Positions 23,808 through 34,023 of a stretch of DNA of 64,000 nt are shown one piece after another (the first letter of the stretch is position 1; every line of letters starts with the position of its first letter). The position numbers were made by a program, and so were the translations under genes. Source of the DNA: Trichoderma breve (taxonomy: Eukaryota; Ascomycota; Sordariomycetes; Hypocreales; Hypocreaceae); assembly GCF_028502605.1 (NCBI RefSeq), contig NC_079234.1, forward strand, positions 124,001-188,000. The letters are read 5' to 3'. The notes beneath the pieces are model-generated. The model was given only the letters and a program-made list of their open reading frames with translations, was not told where the DNA came from and did no database searches.

Positions 23808-25858
23808 ATGGCAGAAAAAGGTCCTTTCGAGACGACTGACATTATTGTATGTGGCTGTGGGCCAACTGGCGCTATGGTGTCAGTGCTCTTAAGTCAATAC
23901 TCTATACACCATGTTGTTCTCGAAAAAGACAGCGAAGTGAATGCAGACCCACGCGGTATCGCACTCGATGAGGATGGCATCCGCTATCTCCAGGCATGTG
24001 GAATATACGAGAAGATATTCACAGAGATAGGCCAGTGTTAGCATACCCATTGTTGTCATCATCAGCTACTAAGCGCCTTACTCACCACGTCTCTAGGCAT
24101 GGGCAACTTCAGATTTATCGACAAGGATCATCATGACCTCACCAGGAAACCTTTCATGATGATGGATTACAGCACGGTACGTGGAATGGAGTAGTATTCT
24201 CGATCAATGTGTCTAGTAGATGCAAGTTGGCTAACAACAAAGCATAGACCGAGGGTGGTACTGGCCATCCAGGCTTCATGTGTCATAAACAGCCATTCGT
24301 AGAGAAGCACCTGAGGTCACAAATAACGACGCTGGGTGTAGGCGAAATGCATCTGGGAGCACGTGTCACAGCCATCTGGGAGGACGAAGATTGGGTATAT
24401 GCGCGCTACACCGACACATCTAATCAAGATCGTACTGTTCGCGGCAAATTTCTCGTCGGTGCGGATGGCAAGACAGGCTTCACGCGCAAACAGTATCTAG
24501 AGCCTCGAGGCATCACCTTGGACCAGGCTATGAGAATGCCGTACGAAGAAGATTGGGTTGCCCTCAACTGGAAGATCTCCCTTCCCTCGCCTGAGACACA
24601 TCCCGATTTCCCCCTCTGGAAGAAGGGTTATACGCCCCAGAAGGTCTACGACGAATTCTTTCCCACTGACTTCCGATTCATGTGCAACCATGTCCGACCT
24701 GCCGTTTGTGGTCGTTTCGGTCTTGATAGCGATAGACTCTGGCGTTTCGAATTCGTGGTTCGGCCGGGCGAGGACGCTGGGGACATGGCAAAGCCAGACC
24801 AGATTGCAAAGGTCGTTTACCCCTACATAACTCATCCGGGGAGTCGCTATGGACTCACAACGAAGCAAATCCAATACCCGCTAGATTGTATAGAGGTTCT
24901 TCGTTGTCGACCATTTAGGTTCTCGGCAAGAAGCTGCAATAAATGGTCGCTTGGCCGAGTCGTTCTCTGCGGAGATGCTGCTCATGTTTTCCCTCCGTTT
25001 GGAGGCCAAGGGATCGCGTCGGCATTTCGCGATGCCATCTCACTCGTGTGGCGTCTTCGTATAGCAACCAATGACTCTTCCAGTGGCCAGGATACGTTGG
25101 ACTACCAGACACTACTCAAAGGCTGGTATTCAGAACGAAAACAACAGCTGGACAAGTCACTCCGATCCACCGTTGAGAACGGAAATTATGTCACGGAATC
25201 TAGTCGTGTTAAAGTATTCCTACGCGACTGGTACCTCTGGCTGATCCAGCTCGTTCCAAGCTGGAAACACTGGCTGCAGCTAGGAAACCGCAGAGACGGG
25301 ATGGTCAAGTATCAGTGGCAGGGGGGGATGGGGATGGCCTTTTTACCTAGACTTGGCGGCGGCAAGAATTTTCCCCAGGTCTACGTCGTTCCTGTTACAA
25401 ATACTCCACGAATCGGAAAGGTTCTCTTCACTGACGACGTCATATTCAGTCGTCAAAAGCAGGGCCTATTCCAGGTAGTTGTGATATTACGGTCTCAGAA
25501 TAATATCGACAGCGTGGAGACAGCCCTTCACGGCCTACAAGATATATCCGATGGGGCTCTAAAGGATGATGAGGCCACAATATTCCTTGACAGTACTCAA
25601 GTTGCCCCCTGTGACTTGAAGGGACGGCACATCTACCGGCTCGCCACTGCCGCAGAGTTCGCTAGCGACCCAGTCCTGTGCGCAGGAAGACCCAAGCCGG
25701 TGGGCTATGATCCGCGTCGCATGTCCAAAGAAGTAGGGAACAAAACATTTATCATTCTGCGGCCTGATAGATTTGTTTTTGCGGCCTGCGATACTAGATC
25801 TGACTTGGTCTATGCTGCTGAGATGCTTCGCAAGCTTGTCGCGACTGGAGCTCTATAG
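23808..25858 (+). CDS. MhpA-like FAD-dependent aromatic hydroxylase, 639 aa
   Basis: Three exons, 23808-24036, 24097-24176 and 24248-25858. The first donor (GTTAGC) is weak, but phase and frame support it. The Rossmann motif GCGPTG lies at residues 16-21, the DG motif reads VGADGKTGFTRK, and the FAD-ribityl motif reads VVLCGDAAHVFPPFGGQG. The enzyme belongs to the PheA/MhpA branch of group A flavoprotein hydroxylases, longer than the salicylate-hydroxylase type, with a C-terminal thioredoxin-like extension. MhpA proteins ortho-hydroxylate 3-(3-hydroxyphenyl)propionate to a catechol. Here the exact phenol is unknown. With the FAH-family gene upstream and an extradiol dioxygenase downstream, it is the probable first step of a meta-cleavage route. 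Probably cytosolic. Confidence 0.92.
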
Positions 25859-26663
25859 TGTGGGGGTGCTTTTCGTGCCTGGCAGTGTAGGAACTCTGTA
25901 TTTCCCAAGAATACAGGTAGCATGCTAAGATGTATCATAAGCCAATAAACTTATAATCTATTTAAATTTATCACCAATACCTTTTGCTTTTCATGCCTCT
26001 CATCTCCCAAGCATCAATCTTGTTCAGAAAAAAAGATACCCTCAAATCAGTTCAAGCGAATCTCATCTAAATCCAAATCCAGTTTAAGTCCGAAGCTTTG
26101 TTTTCCGAAATTGTTCAAAAATTAGACTGATAGCCAATCACAGGGCTCTGCTCAGAGAGAGTTCTGGCATGAAAGCTTTGGATGCGCTAAAAATACACCA
26201 AAACACCACAAGTGCAGGGTAAGTTGGTGGATTAGCAGCAGGATACATTTCTACGAATTACGAGAAAAGTAACACGGCAGTTCAAATCTCCAGATGACTC
26301 TAAATGAACCTGAAAGTGTACAGATGAAGCTGAATCGATTTCAATTTGAGACATTGTTTCGTAGGTCAAAGGTAACTACATGTAAATCTAAACATTCATT
26401 GACAAGTCTGGAGGGTAACATAGTCATCACTTATACTTCTCAAGTATTTCCTTCATAGGCGTTCACTAAGTCTCGTGCGTCGCTGGCGTTTTGAACCAAT
26501 TGTAATAAAGATACGGGATAAAATACCTTGAAAACACCTTATGGATTTAGCTCAAGTAAGGCCTGTGTTGACTTTAGAACTTCGAGGGAATTGAAATCGT
26601 GCAAGCTAGAAGTCTACATAGTACCCATACACTGGATCCCTGTCCTCCTCCCTACCGCCGTCA
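25859..26663. other. Intergenic 3'-3' stretch, about 800 nt
   Basis: Lies between the convergent hydroxylase and dioxygenase genes. AT-rich and without recognised coding sequence, repeat or RNA. Presumably both 3' UTRs. Confidence 0.5.
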
Positions 26664-27848
26664 CTAATCTAAAAATGCCTTGGGCACCTCGGGACCCCAT
26701 ACCGCCAAGCTCTCGTTGCCTGCAGGCAAATGTCCAATAGGCGTATCTTGATTGACTAAATCTCCGTCCGCATAATGCTCAATCATGTTGCCTGTTGTAT
26801 CCCACCAGTAGTCAAAGATCTGGCTTCCCAGAATATGGCGGCCGACGCCCCAAACACTCTTATATCCTTTCCCAGCCAGCCATTGATGGCCTAGCTGCTG
26901 GGTGTCGAAATCGTGAATCTCGAATGAACAGTGATGAACATGTGATGTCGGCCCTTGACTCAGGAAGATGGTGTGGTGATCGACATAGTCGTTGCCTCTA
27001 TCAATATGGGCGAAGACAGCGACGTCCTTGGTGCTGTTGTTCTCATCTGGTACAAAAAGCAGATCTGAGGGTACGAAATTAAAGTTACGAGTATACCAGT
27101 CCAGCTGCTCGGCGAAGTTTCGTACGACGAGGCCATAGTGGCCAAGCTGTTTCATTGTCATCGTCAGTGGGCACCTCGCTATAAGAGAGTATGCAAGGGT
27201 GTGTTCCAACCTTGTGCACCGCAGCCGGCCCTTCGTCAAAGCGCTGGAACTTTCGCATGCGCGGCTTTTCGGCCTCAAAGTTGACAATGAGTCTCTCGGG
27301 CATCTTGCCTACTTTCGCGGGCTCCTGGCCATGGATGAAATTGATTGGGAGCCCCTCCGGATCCAAGGCGGTAACCAAGGAGCCACCACCGGGTGCGTCG
27401 TCCAGTGATTGAATGGGACCAGCACCGTTTAGCTTCGAGGCCTTGACCAAATCATCATACGTCTCTACCTCAAATGTCCCACCGAGGAACTTCTTGGGAC
27501 CCTTTTGTGCGTAGTAGACATACTGGTCAACCCCATATCCCCGGAACCACACGCGGTCTTCAGTCTCCTTTACAGCACGCATGCCAAAGTCATTAAGAAA
27601 TGTGCTGATGCTCTTAAGGTCGGGATGCTGGTATCTCATGTGTACCAGCCTGACTGCACGAATCTGCTGAGCTGGATCAATACCAAGCTTCCGTCTCCAC
27701 TCTGCAATACTCTGTCCGCTGGGACCAATTGCTTCCGTATCCGGCACGGAGGCGCCAGCATTGAAGTTGGTGAGAGATGGGTTCTATAAAGCAGCTGTTA
27801 GATCATGCGGGTGTCTGTTAGAGGGCGGGACATACGTACGCTGCTCAT
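26664..27848 (-). CDS. Type I extradiol ring-cleavage dioxygenase (VOC fold), 354 aa
   Basis: Three exons: a 9-nt first exon 27840-27848 (Met-Ser-Ser) with donor GTACGT, then 27211-27783 and 26664-27146. Two VOC modules are seen. The N-terminal one (about residues 30-150) lacks a metal site. The C-terminal one carries the 2-His-1-carboxylate triad H197 (LGHYGLVV), H266 (HVHHCSFE) and E317 (NMIEHYADG). The 69- and 51-residue spacings are close to those in BphC-type enzymes. Such enzymes use Fe(II) or Mn(II) to cleave catechols next to the hydroxyls. It would open the catechol made by the MhpA-like hydroxylase, and the FAH-family enzyme could process the product. Three GCGGGG sites lie within 270 nt upstream. 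Extradiol enzymes of this type are less common in fungi than intradiol ones. Confidence 0.9.
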
Positions 27849-28317
27849 TGTGAGGCGCGATTGATCTCTAGAATAACCTACGGGCTGTTGTTCTATCTAC
27901 CAAGTAGGGGTTGTGGCTTTTCGGGGCCTGGTTGGTGATGTCTGGCTAGATTCCTCCATTGCATATTATAGCCATCACGCGCCATTCTAGTCCATGCAAG
28001 AAGTGACATCCTCACCACTCTCTTTAACAACAGCCACACCATGCTTCCCGCACAGTTTGCGGGGCAGTCCCCCTTCAAACCGCGGGGCATTCCATCCCTC
28101 TTTGCTCCTTGCGGGGCGATGGCGATTCGCTATCCTTGGCCGCGTCCCCACGGAAACAGCTGCATATTAGGGCGTGCGCTGGCGCAGGATTGAAGTCTGC
28201 AATGGGGCACTTGGCACTCTAGCGTTGGTGAAAAAGCAAAGCAACCAGGGGCGAAATGAATATATTGAAAAGACTACGGAGTAAACAAATTATCCTTTTC
28301 GATTATTCCATCCGTTA
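27849..28317. promoter_or_regulatory. Dioxygenase promoter region with three GCGGGG sites
   Basis: GCGGGG cores at 28059-28064, 28082-28087 and 28111-28116 sit within 58 nt, all in the same orientation, about 210-270 nt upstream of the dioxygenase ATG. The region also contains the 3' end of the NCS1 permease transcription unit. Confidence 0.55.
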
Positions 28318-30549
28318 TTAATCGTCTTCGGATTTATCGTCACCGTCAACTTTCATCTGATCTTTTTTACCGTCCATGTGAGGTAGCTCCTCATCAAGTG
28401 CCTCTCCAGACAGAAAAAGGGTTTCTTTGGCCGGGACCCCAACAGGGCAGATATAGTTTACAACTGTGAATAATACAAACGAGGTTGTGAGGCCCAGAAG
28501 AAAGGAAATGTTGTAAATATGTATCCAATTCTCGTATTTCTCGCCCGTGTATCCATTAGCGGTCGCCACAAGGCCAGCTACGGTATTCTAGGTCAGCTGC
28601 ATGCTAAGTGGGTGAAACTCGGGGAGACAAACGTAGCCCTGGCCACATGCACAGGGTAAAAACAATAAAGGGTCGCCAATTGAACCCGTGCTGATACCAA
28701 TATGCTGAATGCTTATTTCCAACGTAGAGATCGCTCAGCTGTAGTTTGCGTCGCCAATGGATGTGATAATCAGCCAACAGGATGCCACTATATAATATTA
28801 GCAGCCATATATAGTCCAAGGTGCCTGGTTTCGTACGTCAACGGGCCCATGAATACGCCAAAGCCACTAAGAACTGTAAGGAACTTGCTCGCCGTTGCAA
28901 GAAGCTGCCATGGCCTAAAGAGGTAATCAGCCAAAGCTCAACCGTCACTGGCGATGAAGCTGTTTGTAAACTTACTGTGTGGCTATGCCCACAACCATCA
29001 TGATGTACGAGCCGCGTCGGATGTTGATGTACTTTGGCCACAATCCGGCCAGATCCATACCAGTGGACATGGAATTTAATACAATGGAAATCTGGGTATT
29101 AGTGTAAGCAATGGTATAGGCTCACCACCTGGAAACAGAATGAAAGCTGCATGTGCTTACGGAAAGTTGTGAAGCCACAATCCCAATGCCTGCAAAGAAG
29201 ACCGCCGCTCGTACCCCTGGACTAGAGTGGTAATGTTCCTGCACTGCTGCCAGTAAATAGATAGGATTCCATAGAATTTCTCCACCCAATACGCGATTTG
29301 ATGCACTTGTGGCAATGATACCAATGACGGCAGTTACTGTAATTGTTAGTGGAGTTGCAATCAGCTGAGACAGAGTTGGTGAATGTTTAGTCTTTGCATA
29401 TCGAGTCCAATCAGATTGGCCGAGAGTCCCAGAGCCCCAAGCGCCCAGTACTGAGGTGATACCGAACATGAAAGCCCAGCCCATGTTTGAGGCCTCTTTT
29501 TTCTGGTGAAAGAGCTCACCAACTCCATTGGCAGTTGAGACGCTCCTGAATAAGTGTTAGTTGACCCAATATACTAGCTGAAGAGGTAGCCTCGAATGTT
29601 CTCACCAGATTAATATACCAAAACAAGAGCCACAGAAAAGGAAGAAACAAACAACAAACGGGATCTGTAGTTTCTCCGGCTTGATGAGGATAGCGGGGAT
29701 GAAGGCACACATCCAGATGACGAGCCCAATAAAATCGTTCGTCGCAAGGTGAGAACTTTCGCTAAAGGTGTTTCGCATATGGGCGAGGCCTATCAAAAAA
29801 AAGTTAGAGGATCATAGTTGACTCAATGAAAACATGATTTGGCATCGCCACAATCTCACCAGGAATGATAGCTCCAAGGGTAACCCTAGTTGCCTGAGCT
29901 CCCCAGAATGCCTGAATGCCGAACCAGATACAGCCTGTAAAGCAACGAATAATCACGGGAACTGTTTTCCCACTACATTAGTAGCCTAAAGGCAAGAGCT
30001 TACTCAAGGAACTCATACGTACAGTACGATCCCCTCATGCCCCAGGAGAATCTACTGGAAACAGTGAAGCCGATGTTGTGTTTTGCCCCAGGCCACCCGG
30101 CTACAACCGCAAGACAGCCAGTGAGAAATCCTCCTAATATCTAATACTCGGTTAATAATAGGGGTATTGCACGTTCAAAGTGAGGTGGTCGTACAAGTAC
30201 GCCAATTGCTTCTGCGGCGCTAAGTCCAAACGCGAGCAGAGTACTGCCCAAAGACCACGCAGAGAGATTGGATCCAGAGACAGTCCAGTAGCCTGTTGTA
30301 CTGATCAGCATTTCCACCAGTCAAGAGTCAAAAGACGTATATTACCGAGATAAGACCATATGTGAAAGGTTCGACGATCTGGAGGGATTGGGATCAAGTC
30401 GCGGTTACACCAAGTCGTATTTTCATAATTGGCATCTTCATCTTTAGGACTAGTACCCCGAGTTAATATTGAATCATGTTATTGTGTAGCATGATAATAG
30501 TTACTGACCATTCAAGCTTATGCTTGACTGCCGCCCAACGAGTGCTCAT
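28318..30549 (-). CDS. NCS1-family nucleobase/hydantoin permease, 549 aa
   Basis: Eleven exons: 30509-30549, 30346-30449, 30201-30292, 30019-30140, 29860-29972, 29606-29789, 29161-29545, 28976-29091, 28837-28914, 28633-28787 and 28318-28577. All phases close, making this the most intron-rich gene here. Family landmarks in order are NTTWCNRDLIPIPPDRRT, WSLGSTLLAFGLSAAEAI, GFTVSSRFSWGMRGS, WFGIQAFWGAQA, MGWAFMFGITSVLGAWG and YHIHWRRKLQLSDLYVGN. About 12 membrane helices are expected. NCS1 carriers import uracil, cytosine, allantoin, hydantoins or related compounds at the plasma membrane. It is divergent from a Zn2Cys6 regulator and lies 3.5 kb from a hydantoinase/DUF917 protein, so a hydantoin-like substrate is the best contextual guess. 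Confidence 0.93.
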
Positions 30550-31423
30550 GGTAGATGGACAGAGGCTCACTTTTGACAGCGAGGAAGCCGAGACTGTGCG
30601 TGTGTTGTTTCCCAGTAGATATATGCTGGATCCAAAAATGCCATTGATACTTGGAAGCCAAGGGGATGAAGGATAAAAGCCACCTTTTATAGACGGACGA
30701 TGTCCTCTGGCGTTGGTGTGGCGCCTCTTCTGTCCCTCAGGCTGGACGCGGATGATGATAACAAGTGATAAGGTAGGAGAATGACCTGCTGTACTTCGTG
30801 ACAAAGATAGACGCACTGCCGCCACGCTATTATGATGACAGCGGCAATGATCTGGGCTGTGGAACGAAGGGACGATTGGGTGAACATTTGAATGTCCGGG
30901 GTAATCACTGGCGCACTGCCTCGATCGTGACCCCTAACGCAGATACGTTGGATTCCATTTTGCGGGGTGACAAGTTTCCGGGGACAAATGGCTAATGATA
31001 TTGGCCATAACAGTAGATAGGCATCGAAAAGCGAGTTAGTTTAGGACAGCAGACAATCTCAGCGTGGACTCACCTTATCTGGCAGTAATTAGCTCCACGG
31101 AAATGTGGGAATAGTGCAAAAGCGACGTGCCTCTCGCGCAAATGTGGTATAGAGACAAGTCTGTTCGGCGAAGGAAGGCTTTGTTGTATAAGTTCGCCGT
31201 TACTAGTAACACCACTAGTCGATCATTAGCACGAGCTACCAACACCGTGGCTATGATGCGTAATAATTAATACGCCATGCCGGCCAACCAAAGCGATTAC
31301 TTCCCCGCCTCACCATCTCATTGAATCCATGGATTGATGTAACGCATCTACCATTGTCGCAATCGTAACATCTCCCTAGACTTTGTGGGCCCATAGGTGA
31401 ATATCGCCAAGTGAGCATTGAGC
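30550..31423. promoter_or_regulatory. Divergent promoter with GCGGGG sites and a TTCGGCGAA palindrome
   Basis: TGCGGGG at 30961-30967 and CCCCGC at 31303-31308 are the rightmost intergenic members of this motif seen in the window. The palindrome TTCGGCGAA lies at 31164-31172 with a further half-site TTCGCCG at 31193-31199. A very similar palindrome-plus-half-site pair occurs upstream of the hydantoinase gene (37790-37815). Confidence 0.45.
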
Positions 31424-33924
31424 ATGAATTCCTCAAGCAGCTTCTCTGCATCAACCGATGAAGTCACCATCGATAGCATGCCGCGGCAACAACCTCGGCG
31501 ACGTCGACGCCCTCCTCGCAAGTTTGTAATCAAAAGCACTTTTGGTAACCCTCGACGGCCAAGGAGCCGGAAGAACCGTCCATGTGACGCTTGCCGGAAA
31601 CGCAAGACAGCGTGCGTCATTGCAACCGATCCGCCTTGTAAGCTTCCTCTCCTGGGCATACTCCATCTTCGACTCAGCGTCAAGTTCTAGTGCTCCTGTA
31701 AATTGTCCTGTAACTTGTTAACCAGTGTAACCGTAATTGTTAGGTCAGTCGTGTAGACGGAGAGGCATCACATGTCAGTCCACCTCCACGGCAGTAAATG
31801 ACGCCCAAGCCATACAACGGCCTGCCATTCTTGAAGACGGGGCACAAGAGGATGAGCCGGAGACTGTCCAACAGCAGCAATTGCAGCCACCTACTTCCAA
31901 TCGTGGTAGCTCTTTCAATGTAACAGCACCACCGATCACCAACCGTGTGCTGCCAAGCCCGAGTCAACAAGAAGCAGTCCCTTATTATTTAAGCCCAGCT
32001 CTGTACGATCAAGCAGACTCTTTGCTACAGCAATGTAGCGATCCGGCCATTTTGGTGCATCAAAACTTCGTGCACGGCCCGGTGAACTCGTCAACAGCAG
32101 ATACAGAAGCTGTGAGGACCATACTACTCAGAGATCAGGCTATACTAAACAATACTACTTATACGCTCGAAGACATTCCAGGACGTTGCGCATACTTTTT
32201 GGGGCGGCCGAGCGAGCAAGACGGCTTCCTCCTCGACTCATTCAAATACGGGATCCTGAGAGATAATTTTAGTTTATCCGCGAATATTGCCCAGGTTCAG
32301 TCATATAGCACATCATCATCTATAACGGAACAGAGCCCGATCCACTTCCTTCTCCTACGGATAGAACACCCAGATCACGTCAAAAGAGACAAGCAGCAAG
32401 TCTCGGACGCCATTGAGAGCAAAGTGTGGCCATTTAGCGATAACCTTGTTCGATTGTTCTTCCGTCATGTCCATCCAGCTTTTCCTATAGTGTCCAAAGT
32501 CCGCTTCCTGAGCAGATATCACGCCGACAAAAAGAGTATTCCCGCATGCTTGCGAGGAGCTATCTACGCGTTGGCATCTGTATTTTGGGATCGTGACTAC
32601 ACACTGAAGGACACATCCATGCCTTTTGTACAGCATGAACTTACCGATTACGCACATCAAGTTCTCAGGAGAGAGATGGAAAATCCCAACCTCTTCATTC
32701 TACAGGCATGTCTTCTCCTTCAACATGTAACGCCACCAGCGATGGACACCCTCGAAGCTCCTACGACATGGACATCATCCGCTCAAGCGACGGCGTGTGC
32801 GCAAATGATAGGTTTGCACGTCGAGCCGGGAGATTGGAACATCAATGCGACTGAGAGGCACTTGCGGCGGAAGCTGTGGTGGGCCACGTTTTATGCTGAT
32901 TGCTGGTCAGCAATGTGCCATGGGAACCCGTCCCATATAGCGAGTAAATCATATACCACGACCCCACTCACAATGGAGGATATGCGTTGGGACGAGGATG
33001 TTCCAGATGATGTGCAATACCTAGTTGAGCCAGAGGATAGGCGGTTCCAAGTCTCCACGGGAGCGAGATTCTTGGAAATGGTTGACGTTGCGCGATCGTT
33101 GCGAACCGTGCTGGATTGCAGCTAGTAAGTCTTTATAGTTGACTTTTCTTTTGTTCACTCATCTCCTAATAATACATCTGCAGCCAAGTAAACGCCAGTT
33201 CACAGGTCATAGGTAATAACATGACGCAAGCCAACACAGAGATCCTCGCCGTAGAGGCTAGGCTCAAAGAGTGGGCAAGTTTAATTCCTTCATGCCTCGA
33301 CTTGAATAAGAAAGCACAGGATGAAAGAAGCATACCTTCATATAACTGTTAGTCTTTTATCCCCTATTTATCATGACAAGACTTCCCTGACAATCAGGCC
33401 CCCTACATTTGTCATTCTACACTACCCAGGTTCTCCTCTATCGCGCTTTGATGCACCCTTCGACGAGAGAGGCCAAGCTGAAAGCTAGCTCCAACCTCCG
33501 AAAGTGGTTTCCGCAGGCGCTTCTAGCATTCGATGGATTTGTACAATTTCTATCGCACCTGGATAAGAACAATATGATTGGATTCTGGGGTCGTTGTAGG
33601 TTACATCTTAATTTCCACTATTGGTAATCACGTGGCGGAATGGCTACTGACATTCAATTATACATAGATGCAAGATCACAATTCGTCCTGTGTGGAAACT
33701 TTCTCGTATTTCTCTTCTTAGTCGCTTCCGAACGTGGTGATATAGAGCACGCATACAGCTTACTCGAGACATTTCATCAAGCTATGAACGGCCTATGGGA
33801 TGTCAGTAACGAAGAGGTGACAGCGTTACTCCGAGCGGCCAAGGATCGCATTGATTCATTCTTTTCTCAAGCGGCGCAAGTTATACGTAAGGGGACAGCG
33901 GATGGAGGCGTTACTCTTTTATAA
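31424..33924 (+). CDS. Zn2Cys6 transcription factor, 737 aa
   Basis: Five exons: 31424-31637, 31744-33124, 33184-33347, 33398-33595 and 33668-33924. The first intron (106 nt) interrupts the codon of the fourth zinc ligand. After splicing, the cluster is C54, C57, C64, C72, C75 and C82 (spacing 2-6-7-2-6), preceded by an arginine-rich tract (residues 25-50). A Gln/Pro-rich linker follows, then the fungal-specific TF domain with VRLFFRHVHPAFPIVSK and the LRRKLWWATFYADCW signature. It is expected to be a nuclear regulator. Its position between the divergent NCS1 permease and the convergent hydantoinase (99 nt between stops) makes it the probable controller of that pair. The shared TTCGSCGAA elements upstream of both targets are candidate binding sites. 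Confidence 0.93.
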
Positions 33925-34023
33925 GTCGGTCAATGAAGTCTCTGCCACTTCAAATTAAAATTTATGCAAATCTCATTTTTTTGTCACCTGTCCAACTTTT
34001 ATCCGATTTAATGTCTCAAACAC

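Noticed and set aside
33125..33183. Stop codon after LDCS in the second Zn2Cys6 gene as a true end
   Set aside because: A canonical 59-nt intron with a GTAAGT donor and CTGCAG acceptor continues the conserved TF domain in frame.
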